DNA of 64,000 nucleotides from Syngnathus acus (taxonomy: Eukaryota > Chordata > Actinopteri > Syngnathiformes > Syngnathidae), in assembly GCF_901709675.1 (NCBI RefSeq), contig NC_051089.1:19304008-19368007 (forward strand). The letters are read 5' to 3'. Numbering within the stretch: position 1 is the stretch's first letter; each line of letters starts with the position of its first letter. Under the pieces are notes generated by a model. That model ran no database searches. It was not told the DNA's origin and worked only from the letters and a program-made list of their open reading frames with translations. The position numbers and the translations under genes are program-made. Shown piece by piece: positions 55,501 to 64,000 of this stretch.

Positions 55501-58500
55501 CGGCCGAGCGCTTCAGACCATCTTCTTCCGATAGGACACTGCCATCAGCCGGTAGGACCGTGAAGCTGCGCGGGCGGGGCCCGCACGAACGGAGTTCTTG
55601 AATCACCTTGTAAGACAGGCGAGCGTCACTTTTACCCAAGTGACCCTCGACCGCCTCACAGAGATCTCAAACCCGACCCTCATGGTCCCGACCAGCAGCT
55701 GGAATGGTTTCTCGCCTCAGTTCCCTGTAGCGACCGGTTCTCCCATCGAGTCTTGCCTTGCGGCACTCGTCGATTATGTCCACCGTCTCCTGGGAAAGGG
55801 CAGTCCGACGATTCCTAGGGATCTCTGGAATGCTATCGCTGGTAGCCGCCAGGATTGCGTCTCTGAAGCCCTCCCACAGTGCCTGCAGGTTCTCCGTTGC
55901 GCCCAGCCCACCAAGCCTCCCAGCCAAGTTCCCGGCATATGCGTCTGCCACGCCAGGCTCCTGCAGTCGACCGACGTCCAGCCGGTTGAGTCCAAAGCAA
56001 AGCTTACACCACTTGATCAGAAGGGGGAACCAGTCAAGGCTGAGATCTGTGGTGCAGTCTATGCAGTTCGCCTTAGAAAATATATTGAAAAACAGTCAGA
56101 TGGAGATTGAGAAATGGCTCCATCTGCTGGACAGTCAAACTGTATTGGGCGCAATCCAAAGAAACAGCTATGGGTAGCAAACCTTTTTCGCGAAGAGAGT
56201 TGGAGAAATCCAGAAATCCTCATCAATTGATGACTGGTGGTGGATCCCAGGGGACTTCAATGTTGCAGACGTCATGACAAGAGGTGCAGCTCCAGAGGAC
56301 CTCCAAGAGAACTCTGTGGCAGACTGGACCCAAGTTTCTAAAGCAACCTGGAGAAGAGTGGCCAAAGAAATATGCCAAAGAAGTCGCAGCCTATGCCAAG
56401 GAAGGCATAGATAGACTCCAAAGGAAGTCCTTCTCAGCAGCACTGACCAGGTCACAAGTTAAGACAGGACAGGGTGATGTGCCATCTGTTAGTACTGTCC
56501 CAGATCCTACAGCAGCAGCGAGGAGTGACGCCATACTGAAAAGCTCAGATGGAGAAGGATCTAAGATTCAAGTCCGAAGACCACCAGCTGGTTTTGCAGT
56601 GAGAGAACTCAGTTCAGCAGCTTAACCAAGTTGATCAGAGTCGTTGCCTGGGTATGGAGAGCTGAAATGAAGTGGAAAATTGTCCTGTCAAAGAGCTCAG
56701 CCACAGCTTCAAGCAGTGGCGTAGCCAGGAATTTTTCCAGTAGGGGCGCGCGCCCACAGGAAAAAAAATCGAACATCACCCACGCCGTTCGCTGATCGCT
56801 AAAACAACATCCGGGTCCGGGAGGCAAACGGTGAATGGATAACATCGCGCACATAGAATAGCGCAAGCACATTCGCGCAAGACCGAAAGAAAAAAACGGC
56901 ATGAAAATGAAGAATCGAAAAAGCTCGATTTATTTTCAACCGGGGCGCAGGGAGTCCTAACCGGGGCGCCGCCCCGGCTTGGCTACGCCACTGGCTTCAA
57001 GTAAACCAAAGTGGGAGAAACTTTCTTCAGCAGAGATAAAATCCAGAGCTAAACAAGCTATACTTACCATTGGTGAAGGTGAAGCTGCACAAAGAGATCT
57101 CTTCCTCGCAGCCCAAGAAGGTGCAGCTTTTCAAGACACCACCCTCAACAGACTTGGCATATTCAGAGATGCAAAGACTGGACTCTTAGTCTGTGAAGGA
57201 AGATTTCAGCTCTTTAATGATGAAAAAAACACTGTACCAATATTACCTTATGATGCATTGATATCCACACTTCTAGCTCAAGAAGCCCACAAGAAAAATC
57301 ATGAAGAAATTGCAGGTACACTCCTTCAGACGAGAAAGAAGGCATGAATAATAAAAGGCTGAAAATTAGCTCAGAAAGTTGTTGACAGCTGTGTGACATG
57401 CAGAAAGGCCAGAGCCAGAACATGTAAGCAGATCATGAGTGACCTTCCAATGGAACGGATAACACCATCCAAACCATTTGAATACTCAACAGTGGATTTA
57501 TTTGGACCTTATGAAGTGAAGGATGAAGTGAGGAAGAGAGTAAGGCTCAAGGTATGGGGAATTGTCTTCTCCTGTATGGCATCCTGGGCTCTTCACCCCA
57601 ATGTTGTCAGAGACCAGTCATCTGAAGGTTTCCTGCTGGCCTACAACAGATTCACAGCTCTGAGAGGGCATCCAAAGAAGCTGTGGTCAGACCCAGGAAA
57701 GAACTTTGTGGGAGTCAGACCTGCCCTTAGAGAGCTCTACCTCTTTCTGGACCAGCTGAAAAATTCTGAAGTTGAAAATAAAGCCTCCAAATATGGAACA
57801 GAATGGAGTTGGAAAATTCACTCAGCTGATTCCCCTCACAGGAATGGAGCTGCAGAGGCTGCTGTTCCGACAGTGAAACGTGCTCTGCAAAACCTGGGAG
57901 GAAATGGATGCTTTACATGGAGTGAGTTCCAAACCTTTCTTTACATGGCCGCTAACCTTGCCAATGAGAGACCCATAGATGCCAGAACCCAGAGCCGGGA
58001 GGACTGTGTAGACTACATCAGATCAAATTCCCTTCTGCTGGGAAGAACTGGACCCAGAGGAGATCTGGGAAGCTTTGAGTTTGAAGGCTACTCCTACAAT
58101 AGGTTAAGAGCCATCCACACAGACAACAAAGGCGCATGCACACACGGTTCCAGCAGACATGTTAGCTTTACTTGTTTTACATGTTTACTTTGAACGGCCG
58201 GTTCACACCGATGTCCAGCGGTTGGAGTTCCTTTGTCGTGCCTCCCGGAATGACAGCAAGCTCGGCATTCATTGCGTCGATTGTTTTTTCACATCGGCTG
58301 TGACAACAGCACATACACACACACACACTGGGTGCACTGCAAATCCACGCCCACACTTCCCCTGTAAACGTTTCTCATGGCAACAATAACCACACACACA
58401 CAAGCATACAAGTGTGTGTATTTAAAAATGAAGCGGGAGCAAAACTGAATTTGGTATTCACATTTTTATTACCGGTAATGGTCATCAATTAAACCCATCG

Positions 58501-61500
58501 AAGTCTTCATCCTCTGTTTCCGAATTGAACAGCAGCGCTAAATCTCCAACAGACGTGCCAGGTTCACTTTCTTCACTGGCAGAGTCACTTTCCGTGCCGT
58601 GTGGCTCCTTGGATATGATGCCGGCTTTTACGAAAGCTCGAACAACAGTGCCAGCAAACATGTTAGCATGTTAGCAAGCTCGGCATTCATTTGCTTCACT
58701 TGTTTTTTCACATCGGCTGTGAGATGGGCACGCATAGTCACAGATCAACAGCGATGGTGATGCGTGGAAAAAACCACCTGGTCTCCTTACATATGTTTGT
58801 GTGTATATGTATAGATAATTATGAGACAGAGGATGAAAGCGAGTGCTCAAGTGTGTGACTGTATTGCGCCGATGCCCGTGCGTCATGACGTAACACAGCA
58901 GTACCGCTGGGGCATACCATTGTATTCCACTCCATCTAACATCTCCCCTTTTAAAGATGGTACCTTATACATTGCTTCAAGCTCCCGCAAAAAATATAAG
59001 AAACAAAACTGGTGCAGACCAAATTTAAATTAATTCATACTGCAAATCCAGGCCCACAATTCTCCCTCTAACGTTCTCATGGCGCTCTTTAATACGTCCG
59101 CCATACAACAACACACATCGGGACCACTGCATAATAAATAGGGTGTGCCGCACATTTTGAAGAAAATCTAAGACTTTTATCCGCGCCTAATAAACGTGAA
59201 AATACGGTACCTTCTGCAATGCAACAGAACATTATTTTATTCTGCTTTTCACTATATGTTGCTGCTATAGATAAACAAATATATACAGTATCTGTAATTG
59301 ATAATCCTTTTCAGTCAAATTAAGTGAAGTTGGAAAAGTTCCCACTGCACCCCTGATCTCTCGCACTACACTCAGCTGCTTAGTTTGGAATTAATTAATT
59401 TTACTTCCTTTCTGTTTCCCAATCATGTTTTTTCTGGTGCTGATCTTACAGCTAAGGTATCTGGACAGCAGAGAGGATGAGCAAATCAGAGGAATCACCA
59501 TGAAGTCCAGTGCCATCTCTCTTCATTTCCAAGAGGGTAAGATTCAGCATCAATCCAATTTTAGAATAAATTAAAATACCATGGTATATAATGCCTTTGT
59601 TTGTGAAAGATCCTTGTGAAAACATTTGCTAAACGTGTGTATTGATGTTTTACAAAACTATGAGGAATTTCAATTTGGATTTGTAATGAAGCCAAATGAG
59701 CCAAAGCTAGGCAAAGTTAATTATGATCTTGTTGCCTTGTTTGTCTTTCAGTCAGTTAGTGAGTCTTTGACCATCCTGCAATTTTGCAAATTTCCCCACG
59801 TATAAATTACAGAAAGTCTTAAATTTTCCTCATCGGTTCATTTTCAATTCAAGATAGAATTCAAAAATAGATCACATAACTTTTTTTTATTTATTTGTAC
59901 ATGACCGATTAAAATAAGTACTGTATTTTTCGCACCATAAGGCGCACTTTAAAGCCTTTGATTTTCTCAAAAAATAATGGTGCGCCTTTTAATAAGGTGC
60001 GCCTTTTGTGTGGACCAAATTCCAAAATCTGTAAAGTTCTTTTGGGTGGCTTCCATAATATGAAGACCCAATAAACCAATCACAGGACATTGCTTTACAT
60101 ACGTAGATCGGGACAAAAAAACAATCAGAGGACTGAACGTAACACACAGAGGAGTACTTACCGCTGCCGCCATTGGTAAATAAATACTATCATTTTCGCA
60201 AATCTGTAAAGTTGTTTTGTGTGGCTTCCACCACACAGAGACGTAACATACAGGCACCCGATGAACCAATCAGAGGACACTACGTTTTACGTAGATTGTG
60301 GTGGTAAACCAATCAGAGGACCGGACGTGACATTTAGAGGAGTACGTACCTCCGCCGCCATTGGTAAATAAACACTATGTTTTGTGCAAAGTACGTACCT
60401 CCACCGCCATTGATAAATAAATACTACCGTTTGTGCAAGTCTGTTAAGTTGTTTTGATTTGCACAAACGATAGTATTTATTTATCAATGGCGGCGGAGGT
60501 ACGTACACTACGTGTTACATACAGTCCTCTGTTTTTTTGCCCGATCTACGTAAAACGTAATGTCCTCTGGTTCATCGTGTCTACATATTAGGCCCGTATA
60601 TTAAGGAAGCCACACAAAACAACTTTACAGATTTTGGAATTCGGTCCACACAAAAGGTGCACTTTTGTGCCTTATTAAAAGGCGCATTTTTGTTTTTTGA
60701 GAAAATTATAGGTTTTTAGGTGCGCCTTATGGTGCGGAAAATAAGGTACTAGCATTTCCTCCTATCAAACATCCATGTTTTGATCACCACCATCGCATTA
60801 TCATCATGAAAAATTGACAAAAAACGGTAAAGATTAACTATATTTGTGACTGTACTGTAACTATCTTCCACCCCCTCATCAGGTGATGAAGATTTCTTAC
60901 TGAATTTGATTGACTCTCCGGGGCACGTTGACTTCTCCTCTGAAGTTTCCACTGCTGTCCGCCTGTGTGATGGTGCCATTGTTGTTGTTGATGCTGTAGA
61001 GGGAGTCTGCCCACAGGTATGTTTTGCGATGAAGCACCAAATAATTCTGATTTATTTTTGTTGTTGTTGTTGTCTTCCTGCTTCACTCTAGGCCTTGATC
61101 TTGTTTACTGTATTCTCTAATCATTTTGAAGAAGGGTTGGCATCACAGATATAGTGAAACCACTAAATAGTTTTCCGGTGAAATGATTATGAATCCAACA
61201 AACATTTTGAGAATATATTCTGAAATTGTACGAATACCCAGAGCCTGAACTGCCATTACCAATCCCCTCATTTCAGCATTTGGTAAATTTTCATTTGGTA
61301 TTTCAGTAATTCACGGGGCTTGGTGGTGACTTGATCTGGTAAAGAAGTAACCAATTTGGCACCCTTAGAACTGAGGGCAGTCATGGTCTGCGAAAGCTTT
61401 TCATGCACTAAACTAAAGTAATGCATATAGCCAGGGGTACACATTAAAATGTTGGTGCGTGCTCAAAAGAGCATGGGGGGTTATTGCTTGCTGCTAATTT

Positions 61501-62992
61501 TCTTCCTGACTTACCAACCTCACTGGCATTGGAAATTTTAGGATTTATTACTATTACTATTCATTTGGTAATAGATGTGGTCTATATTCATATCTTGTGT
61601 GGGGCTCTGCAATTTGACTGAAAGAAAGATGGTGTGAGGCCAATGCGCGGTAGCCGGACCCGGTCAGCACTGGCCGGATGTCACGCCGATCCCGACCGAC
61701 GCACTCAGCCATCCCGACTGCCAGGGCCAGGCACGGGAAAAATATCCTCCCATGCCGAGCTTATCTGCACACCCCGAGGTGCGGTAGAAGGCACCGACGT
61801 TGTCGAGTGGATGGCTGACTGTGGCCACATATCTTCTGCGGGTGAACTCCACGTTACAGACAAAGAGAAAGAAGGGGAAAGCACTTTTGGGATGCTGCCA
61901 CTCTGACGACGGCGCCATCCTTCACCACCAGCATCCAACTGACATTTTGTCATAATATGATCATTTTATTCACTATTTCTAATTAGCGGCACACTTTAAA
62001 TAAGCTCAGCTACCTCTTAAACAGGATATTGCTTCAACAAATAACAGGTTGCATAAAAGAGTGGGATGTAAAACTAAATATGTTTTACTTGATAAACATT
62101 TAACAATTGAACAATAGCAGCAAACGCAAAGAAGCCTTTGGAAATTATTTCAAAATGAAAATCCATAAAATGTCATACTAACAAGGGAACATGCATATTG
62201 CTTGTATTGCTTGCTTTTCATGTTCTCAAAATATGTTTTATCTGATTGTCATGATAGACGCAGGTCGTACTGCGACAGGCTTGGTTGGAGAACATCAGGC
62301 CCGTTCTGGTCATTAATAAAATCGACCGACTTATCGTGGAGCTCAAGTTTACCCCTCAAGAAGCTTATGCCCACTTGCAAAAGATTATGGAACAGGTGAA
62401 ACTCTAGTAATTGTCTTACGTACACCCTTGTAGCCTTTAAAAACATTCCAACTACAATATTGTGGTGCCATGTTTGTTTATCTGTTTATCTATTCCTCCA
62501 TTCATCTATCATCTATACATCATCCGTTCATCTTTCTCTCTCCCTCTCCCTCTTTCTCTTTATCTTTATCCTTTCTCTCGCACACTCGCTCTCCCTCTCG
62601 CTCTCTCTATATCTCTACCTCTCTCTGTCTGTCTTTCTCTTGCCATCTCTATCTCTATTTTTTTATCCATCATCTATTATCTTTTATCTGCCATCCATCC
62701 ATCCATCCATCCATCCATCCATCCATCCATCCATCCATCCATCCATCCATCCATCCATCCATCCATCCATTATATTTTAGGTGAATGCGATCACGGGAAC
62801 CTTGTTCACATCCAGAGTGATGGAGAAGCAAGCAGAGAAAACAAAAGAGGAGCAAGGGTGTGAGACCCCACTCGGAGACCAAGTGTATGACTGGAGTGCA
62901 GGGCTGGAGGAGGCTGATGACTCTCATCTCTATTTCTCTCCTGACCAAGGAAATGTGGTCTTTGCCAGTGCTCTTGATGGATGGGGCTTCAG
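46438..62992 (+). CDS. efl1: EFL1 (elongation factor-like GTPase 1), first six coding exons
   Basis: EFL1 is a cytosolic EF-2-like GTPase. With SBDS it releases eIF6 from the pre-60S ribosomal subunit in late ribosome maturation. Coding exons 46438-46528, 46891-46958, 59452-59536, 60883-61016, 62258-62395 and 62781-62992 join in phase to 242 codons plus two bases. All G motifs are present: AHVDHGKTT (26-34), RGIT with Thr69, DSPGH (92-96), NKID (146-149) and SALDGW (from 235). [20 protein letters not shown] is the EFL1-specific segment before G5. The gene continues past the window; the full protein is about 1,100 residues in vertebrates. Intron 2 is 12.5 kb because of transposons. Confidence 0.97.
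46891..46958 (+). CDS. efl1: EFL1 coding exon 2 (P-loop)
   Basis: The acceptor follows a C-rich tract (CCCCCCAG) and the donor is GTAAGT. It completes the P-loop GKTT and encodes [19 protein letters not shown]. Confidence 0.96.
46959..47491. other. EFL1 intron 2, start, nothing recognised
   Basis: No repeat end or coding domain is recognised between the donor and the first pogo-like element. Confidence 0.5.
48003..48332 (-). pseudogene. Internally deleted pogo-like mini coding region
   Basis: On the minus strand the start [20 protein letters not shown] (from 48332) is followed, within about 200 bases, by [20 protein letters not shown] and QEEDEDDEA (near 48010-48085). These are the first and last parts of the transposase family. 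The intervening DNA-binding and DDE domains are absent, and the frame between the two parts is not continuous. Confidence 0.65.
48734..49040. repeat. 142-bp tandem repeat
   Basis: GGTTAAAAAAATAACCAGCC occurs at 48734, 48876 and 49018, exactly 142 bases apart. Units include AGAAAAGTCATTGATC and AACACGACAGTACAACGGCA. The repeat lies next to the C-terminal end of the pogo-like transposase. Confidence 0.9.
49049..50524 (-). pseudogene. Pogo/Tigger-like DDE transposase, nearly complete, two frameshifts
   Basis: The 407-codon frame starts at 50524; the family start is probably [20 protein letters not shown] at about 50370. In order: a CENPB/pogo-type HTH ([20 protein letters not shown]); a second HTH_Tnp_Tc5-like part ([20 protein letters not shown]); and the DDE_1 domain with [10 protein letters not shown] (first Asp), [10 protein letters not shown] (second) and [11 protein letters not shown] (third). 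All three catalytic Asp are present. The frame shifts near 49375, where [20 protein letters not shown] continues in another frame. It shifts back near 49180, ending [20 protein letters not shown] at 49049. As it stands it is disabled by these indels. It is antisense to EFL1, in intron 2. Confidence 0.85.
51011..51883. other. EFL1 intron 2, unassigned
   Basis: AT-rich, with no recognised coding domain or terminal repeats. Confidence 0.5.
52605..52893 (-). mobile_element. tRNA-derived SINE
   Basis: On the minus strand the head has CAGTGGCCTAGTGGTAGAGT (about 52874-52893) and a consensus B box, GGGTTCAAACCCC (about 52838-52850), then the shared body and an ATCTTTAATCTTTATC-type tail. It is the best preserved of the three copies here. 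It inserted into the family B element, since the other B copy lacks it. Confidence 0.9.
52930..53295. repeat. 118-bp tandem repeat inside family B copy 2
   Basis: Units contain AGGACCGGGCGTGCGTAAAA and ACCCGGCCGAGCGCCGGCCC. There are about three units, against a little over two in the copy at 36642-36990. This is the same VNTR in reverse orientation. Confidence 0.88.
53845..55990 (-). mobile_element. Non-LTR retrotransposon relic (clade unassigned), minus strand
   Basis: RT fragments on the minus strand are [20 protein letters not shown] then [20 protein letters not shown] (55080-55230), [31 protein letters not shown] (54740-54800) and [13 protein letters not shown] (FADD at 54663-54674). 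The C-terminal domain is [10 protein letters not shown] and [20 protein letters not shown]. Several frameshifts (near 54800, 55000 and 55290) and stops disable it. The 5' end at about 55990 abuts BEL/Pao sequence. A GGTCA-rich tail lies near 53850. Confidence 0.75.
55992..58190 (+). mobile_element. BEL/Pao LTR retrotransposon pol fragment (RNase H and integrase)
   Basis: Frames on the + strand encode RNase H pieces ([57 protein letters not shown]). These are followed by an integrase with an H2C2-type region ([19 protein letters not shown]) and a DDE core: [11 protein letters not shown] (first Asp), [13 protein letters not shown] (second Asp) and [20 protein letters not shown] (Glu). The arrangement and the WWWIPGDFN-type motif are those of BEL/Pao. 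Frameshifts near 56110, 56180-56300 and 57345 and a hAT MITE at 56714-56993 disable it. No LTRs, gag, protease or RT core were found. It lies in EFL1 intron 2, in the sense orientation. Confidence 0.85.
56714..56993. mobile_element. hAT-type MITE with perfect 8-bp duplication
   Basis: The left end is CAGTGGCGTAGCCAGGAATT and the right end the inverse, GGCTTGGCTACGCCACTG. GCTTCAAG flanks both ends (56706-56713 and 56994-57001). Excision restores the BEL/Pao sequence running on into [15 protein letters not shown]. The inner arms are GC-rich (CCGGGGCGC repeated at the right). Confidence 0.95.
58195..59215 (-). pseudogene. Rearranged pogo-like transposase fragments
   Basis: Three pieces of the transposase are visible on the minus strand. 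58195-58250 carries the third-Asp region ([20 protein letters not shown], with frame damage). 58660-58790 carries [16 protein letters not shown] and the degraded second-Asp region. 58500-58580 carries the C-terminus, [20 protein letters not shown]. The order is not that of the protein, so fragments have been duplicated and rearranged. A terminal-like AACGTGAAAATACGGTA ends at 59211. (CA)n runs lie at 58310-58335 and 58392-58402. Confidence 0.65.
59216..59451. other. End of EFL1 intron 2
   Basis: No repeat recognised. It leads into a pyrimidine tract and acceptor CTTACAG before the exon at 59452. Confidence 0.6.
59452..59536 (+). CDS. efl1: EFL1 coding exon 3 (G2 region)
   Basis: The acceptor is CTTACAG and the donor GTAAGA. 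It encodes [20 protein letters not shown] then AISLHFQE and the first base of a Gly codon. Thr69 of RGIT is the G2 threonine. Confidence 0.96.
59921..60746. mobile_element. Palindromic pogo-like MITE, family C
   Basis: The left end is CTGTATTTTTCGCACCATAA and the right end the inverse, CTTATGGTGCGGAAAATAAG then G. TA flanks both ends (59919-59920 and 60747-60748). The arms are inverse copies over most of their length (AATAAGGTGCGCCTTTTGTG on the left, CACAAAAGGTGCACTTTTGT on the right). The ACCAATCAGAGGAC and GCCGCCATTG blocks appear in both orientations. The element can fold into a hairpin of several hundred bases. It lies in EFL1 intron 3. Confidence 0.88.
60883..61016 (+). CDS. efl1: EFL1 coding exon 4 (G3 motif)
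   Basis: The acceptor is CTCATCAG and the donor GTATGT. It completes a Gly codon and encodes [20 protein letters not shown] then [20 protein letters not shown] and VCPQ. Confidence 0.97.
61017..62257. other. EFL1 intron 4 with a GC-rich island at 61625-61950
   Basis: Most of this is AT-rich and featureless. 61625-61950 is clearly GC-richer and CpG-bearing. It holds overlapping frames on both strands (+ frame from 61634 with [20 protein letters not shown]) that match nothing recognised. It may be a fragment of a mobile element. Confidence 0.45.
62258..62395 (+). CDS. efl1: EFL1 coding exon 5 (G4 motif)
   Basis: The acceptor is CATGATAG and the donor GTGAAA. It encodes 46 residues, [20 protein letters not shown] then [21 protein letters not shown] is the G4 motif. 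Confidence 0.97.
62460..62690. repeat. Pyrimidine-rich (CT)n low-complexity run
   Basis: A run of CTCTCT, CTTT and CTAT units precedes the CCAT repeat in EFL1 intron 5. Confidence 0.85.
62691..62770. repeat. (CCAT)20 microsatellite next to a splice acceptor
   Basis: Twenty uninterrupted CCAT units end ten bases before the first base of EFL1 coding exon 6. It yields spurious His-Pro-Ser-Ile frames. Confidence 0.97.
62781..62992 (+). CDS. efl1: EFL1 coding exon 6 (G5 motif)
   Basis: The acceptor is TATATTTTAG and the donor GTGAAG. The exon is 212 nt and leaves two bases of a split codon. It encodes [20 protein letters not shown], an acidic linker, [20 protein letters not shown] and [10 protein letters not shown]. 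Confidence 0.96.
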
Positions 62993-64000
62993 GTGAAGAT
63001 GGTCTATTTTCATAAGTCCTTTTATACTTGGGTCTATGATTACCTCCTACTTTTCATCTATCCTGTGCAAAAATCAGCAGGCAGCGCAAATGTAAAAAAA
63101 AAGGCATCGTCATCTCCACTCGATTGCTTATTTTGTGGCTCATATTAATGTTGTATAGAGATCTGGATGTCATGTGACCATTCCTGTTTACGTTGCCACA
63201 TTGGCAATAAATTAGCACCAGCACAGTGACAAAGTTTAAAGTATCATATATATTGTATCCCACTTGTTAATTCTTAACAATAAAAATTCTAATTTTAAAT
63301 CTCTGAAGCCTGAAATGTGGCAAAAGGTCAAAAACTAACAATTCTTTTCCAAGCCACTGTACAAAAGAGTGGCCAGTAGTTCTTTATCTTCAAAATACGG
63401 TCAAAATATCCACTAACTATCTCTTTCATGAACACTTTCTTCAACATTCACATTGTCTCTAAAGTCCGTATCTCACTGAGTGGCGAACGTTTGCAAATGT
63501 GTGCGCATGTAGTGAATGTTGATTTTTCATCACGGTTCGTTAAACGTTGCAAGAGGTTGCAAAGATGTTAGGCAGTTTTCATGGTTGCAAACAATTTTTC
63601 ATGTCCCAGAGGCATTTGTAACAAATTAAAAGTTTTAGGGCCTCAAGAAAAACTTAGTGATCATTAAAGTAGTATGTGAATGTCTGTCAAACGTCATTGC
63701 AACCCTTTGCAACCTTTATTATGGACCCTGATGAAAAAACATTTGCTACGTTGCCAATCACACACAAGCCTTTGCCGTCAGTGAGGTTGCTATGTCTCAT
63801 GACATTTGTCTTTTGCAACCCATAGTGTCCGGCAAAAGGATCTGACACATTTGTAGGTTTGATAAAATGCAACTAATTTGAGAAACAAAAACGTTTTTTT
63901 GTTTTCTAAAAGTACATATAATGCCATTTTGTTTCGTTTAATTTTCATTTAGTTTTCGAGTAATGTTATTTTGTTTTGTTTCAGTTGCTAACATGAATTG
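62993..64000. other. EFL1 intron 6, no feature recognised
   Basis: AT-rich intron running off the window. TTGCAA occurs at least six times between 63490 and 63820. No exon or known repeat end is seen. Confidence 0.5.

Noticed and set aside
55125-56110. + strand ORFs of 158 and 170 codons
   Set aside because: They mostly read antisense through the minus-strand non-LTR element; only the end of the second enters genuine BEL/Pao sequence, which is annotated there.
62460-62948. ORFs rich in His-Pro-Ser-Ile, Ser-Leu or Met-Asp-Gly-Trp
   Set aside because: They translate the (CCAT)n and (CT)n runs; the real coding exon begins at 62781.

Overview
The window is vertebrate nuclear DNA, almost certainly from a teleost fish. 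It carries long GT-AG introns, three conserved vertebrate genes all on the + strand, and a dense, nested set of typical teleost transposable elements. The species cannot be named from sequence alone.

Host genes, left to right. (1) The last three coding exons of an SHCBP1-family gene (exons at 3874-3975, 15386-15527 and 15796-16112); its earlier exons lie left of the window. (2) A complete SPG21 (maspardin) coding region in eight exons between 33183 and 40843, predicted at 311 residues. A non-coding first exon is likely near 30250-30420. (3) The first six coding exons of EFL1 (elongation factor-like GTPase 1) between 46438 and 62992. These carry all five G motifs, and the gene continues beyond the right edge. 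Exon joins were checked by reading phase, and every junction used is GT-AG.

Everything else that can be recognised is mobile or simple-sequence DNA. 1-3870 lies in a SHCBP1 intron: a long inverted repeat, a 166-bp tandem array and a TA-flanked DNA element. 3976-15385 is one SHCBP1 intron holding several LINEs, a tRNA-derived SINE, a hAT-type element with a perfect 8-bp duplication, an R2-type retrotransposon 3' end, and pogo-like relics. 17554-29090 is intergenic: two nested LINE stacks and a full-length LINE with a 13-bp target duplication, itself split by a TA-flanked DNA element. 31748-32528 is a short hAT element with a BED-finger ORF, with a perfect 8-bp duplication. SPG21 intron 5 carries pogo-like elements nested in one another. 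41488-45150 is a large TA-flanked element carrying two hAT insertions. EFL1 intron 2 is 12.5 kb; it contains a 3.5-kb pogo/Tigger-like element with a nearly complete transposase, a second TIR element with a 118-bp internal tandem repeat, a LINE, a BEL/Pao pol fragment split by a hAT MITE, and pogo fragments.

The most interesting theme is a set of TA-inserting DNA elements. At least five TIR variants align without gaps over 20 bases and share one skeleton. The short members keep the first and last codons of a pogo-like transposase, joined by internal deletion, and a hAT family here shows the same architecture. Four hAT-type insertions all have duplications fitting NNNTANAC. Insertion order can be read directly at many sites.
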